Positions 6,365 through 7,166 of a DNA stretch of 7,166 nucleotides are shown here, in pieces (the first letter of the stretch is position 1; each line of letters begins with the position of its first letter). The position numbers and the translations under genes are program-made. The notes beneath the pieces are model-generated. The model had not been told where the DNA came from. It saw nothing but the letters and a program-made list of their open reading frames with translations, and searched no databases. This DNA comes from Candidatus Desantisiibacteriota bacterium. GTDB lineage: Bacteria; UBA9089; CG2-30-40-21. The DNA is taken from NCBI GenBank assembly GCA_016208205.1, contig JACQYP010000165.1, positions 1 through 7,166 of the forward strand. Reading direction: 5' to 3'.

Positions 6365-6886
6365 ATGGATTTAGAACAGATGTGGGGAAAAGCAGTTAAA
6401 GAGACAGAGATAATCAGGTATCGGATAAGCCCGCTGCAAACATTTAAGGTGACGGATGTGCCTTATATCTTGTTGTGTGAGTCTGTGGTAAACCCGGGAG
6501 ATACGGTTGTTCGCAAGGGACATGTTTCTGTGCATGAACCATCCCTGCTTATGCCGACAAATCACCCATTTTTTGAAGGATTTGGATTTGAAGAAAATCT
6601 TTGTATTGATAAGGATACCCTAAGGGCATTTTTTTTATTAAGGGGTGTATCATTCCCATCATTAAAGTATAATAATGAGATAAGTGTTATTGATGTCTTT
6701 GAGGGATGTCTGGATAAGGCAGTAAAATATCATACGGATCAATTAGAAAAGGAAGAGGATGTCAGGGCAGGGCTGATTGTGGGTAATGATGAATGCTGGC
6801 AGTTTTCGGTACTTATATTTGTCGGCGGGCTGGTAACAAGGTCTGCTTCAAAGGATATAAAGAAATTGATGAAGGATGGTATGTAA
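6365..6886 (+). CDS. Conserved-type hypothetical protein, 173 residues
   Basis: I cannot assign a function. It looks like a real gene: GGAGGAAG at 6355-6362 is a strong ribosome site with ideal spacing, and the frame is free of oddities. The protein is soluble, with no signal peptide or membrane helix. It begins with an acidic/basic helix (MWGKAVKETEIIRYR), then beta-rich segments including YILLCESVVNPGDTVVRKG (34-52) and LRGVSFPSLKYNNEISVIDV (92-111), a charged helix near 114-133, and a hydrophobic strand QFSVLIFVGGLVTRS (146-160). I recall similar small uncharacterised proteins in Omnitrophota-like and Planctomycete genomes, without a known role; this is memory, not a search. It follows the kinase by 140 bases of repeat DNA. 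No catalytic motif is evident. Confidence 0.8.
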   Translation: MDLEQMWGKAVKETEIIRYRISPLQTFKVTDVPYILLCESVVNPGDTVVRKGHVSVHEPSLLMPTNHPFFEGFGFEENLCIDKDTLRAFFLLRGVSFPSLKYNNEISVIDVFEGCLDKAVKYHTDQLEKEEDVRAGLIVGNDECWQFSVLIFVGGLVTRSASKDIKKLMKDGM

Positions 6887-6903
6887 ATGAAATATAAGGG
6901 AAA

Positions 6904-6917
6904 CTGAATATTCGATA
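6904..6917. repeat. 14-base sequence repeated inverted at 106-119
   Basis: CTGAATATTCGATA here is the exact reverse complement of 106-119. The core GAATATTC is itself palindromic. The two copies sit just outside the gene block, one upstream of the promoter and one 18 bases after the last gene's stop. Given the AT-rich sequence and palindromic core, chance is possible. Confidence 0.45.
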
Positions 6918-6968
6918 TAACAACCGCCTCACATGGAAGAGCTTCCCCCACATAGGACCTAATCAAAG

Positions 6969-7011
6969 CTTGTTAGCTATTAGCAAGTGCAATAATATTT
7001 ATCTATATTAT
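6969..7011. other. Two adjacent hairpins in the gap before the insertion sequence
   Basis: Bases 6969-6987 fold into a stem starting CTTG/CAAG, with two wobble pairs and a 3-base loop. ATAATAT at 6992-6998 pairs perfectly with ATATTAT at 7005-7011 around a 6-base loop. They follow the 173-residue gene by about 80 bases and precede the insertion sequence end. They could be a transcription end for either strand, but no long T-tract follows, so I do not call a terminator. Confidence 0.35.
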
Positions 7012-7029
7012 GCTCTCTGTACCTCTTTC

Positions 7030-7166
7030 GGCTCTCCTCAGATTAGTGGGAAAATTATGTTAAACCTCCATGTTCAACCAAAACCTGAAGACGGAAATTA
7101 TCAAATACATGATAGCCACATGCTCGGTGAAGAATATTCCGAATTGCTCTATTGATACCTTCAACA
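7030..7166 (-). mobile_element. One end of an ISL3-like insertion sequence, cut by the window edge
   Basis: Reading inward from 7030, GGCTCTCCTCA (7030-7040) followed by GTGGG (7046-7050) resembles the terminal inverted repeats of ISL3-family elements, which commonly begin GGCTCTTC. The transposase stop lies at 7055-7057, 25 bases inside this end, as expected for such compact elements. The other end and an 8-base target duplication (candidate left copy 7022-7029) lie outside the window. The exact boundary is inferred. Confidence 0.7.
7055..7166 (-). CDS. ISL3-family transposase, C-terminal fragment (partial at window edge)
   Basis: On the - strand from 7165 down to the TAA at 7057-7055, 36 codons read VEGINRAIRNILHRACGY, then HVFDNFRLQVLVEHGGLT. 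This matches the conserved end of ISL3 (DDE_Tnp_ISL3) transposases, typically (V)EGxNxxI...GYxxFxNFRLRVL. The Glu of EGIN (codon 7162-7160) is probably the last catalytic acidic residue of the DDE triad. The remainder lies beyond 7166, so whether the gene is intact cannot be judged. The codons seen are uninterrupted. Confidence 0.8.
   Translation of the reverse strand, partial: VEGINRAIRNILHRACGYHVFDNFRLQVLVEHGGLT

Noticed and set aside
6970..7155. 61-residue open frame on the + strand
   Set aside because: It runs antisense across the insertion sequence end and the recognisable transposase codons on the - strand, and has no ribosome site or domain content.

Overview
The window looks like chromosomal DNA from an uncultivated, deep-branching bacterium. 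The genes are moderately AT-rich and follow Shine-Dalgarno sites. The gaps between genes are filled with short imperfect palindromes built from 7-base words. I associate this kind of gap filler, and the family of the last small protein, with candidate phyla such as Omnitrophota or Desantisbacteria and with Planctomycetes. That placement is an impression from memory, not something the sequence proves. Having a secreted peptidoglycan amidase and a c-di-GMP-type HD-GYP protein makes it bacterial with confidence.

Layout, all main genes on the + strand. Positions 1-296 hold no gene. They contain small hairpins, an excellent sigma-70-type promoter (137-165) and a repeat-filled leader. The promoter drives a secreted N-acetylmuramoyl-L-alanine amidase (297-1742). 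After a 50-base palindromic gap come a SAM-dependent methyltransferase (1793-2566) and, 16 bases later, a family 2 glycosyltransferase (2583-3272). A 117-base gap, mostly one large imperfect palindrome of heptamers, precedes a 944-residue signalling protein (3390-6224). Its order is histidine kinase core, PocR-like sensory domain, two GAF domains, HD-GYP domain. A 140-base gap with two dispersed-repeat pieces leads to a conserved-looking but unassigned 173-residue protein (6365-6886). The right edge is one end of an ISL3-like insertion sequence. Its terminal inverted repeat starts near 7030 and the last 36 codons of its transposase are on the - strand (7055-7166).

The first three genes make sense together as cell-envelope or surface-glycan functions: wall cleavage, small-molecule or lipid methylation, and sugar transfer. 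They may be read from the single promoter at 137-165. The signalling protein could join the same transcript, although a large hairpin separates it. It is cytoplasmic, has no membrane segment, and carries two output modules, a kinase and a putative c-di-GMP phosphodiesterase, around shared sensory domains. No response regulator is visible here.

The main points for a second look are that reversed kinase-first architecture, the altered metal-ligand motif of its HD-GYP domain, and the period-7 palindromic repeats that recur in gaps, in a leader and possibly in gene ends.
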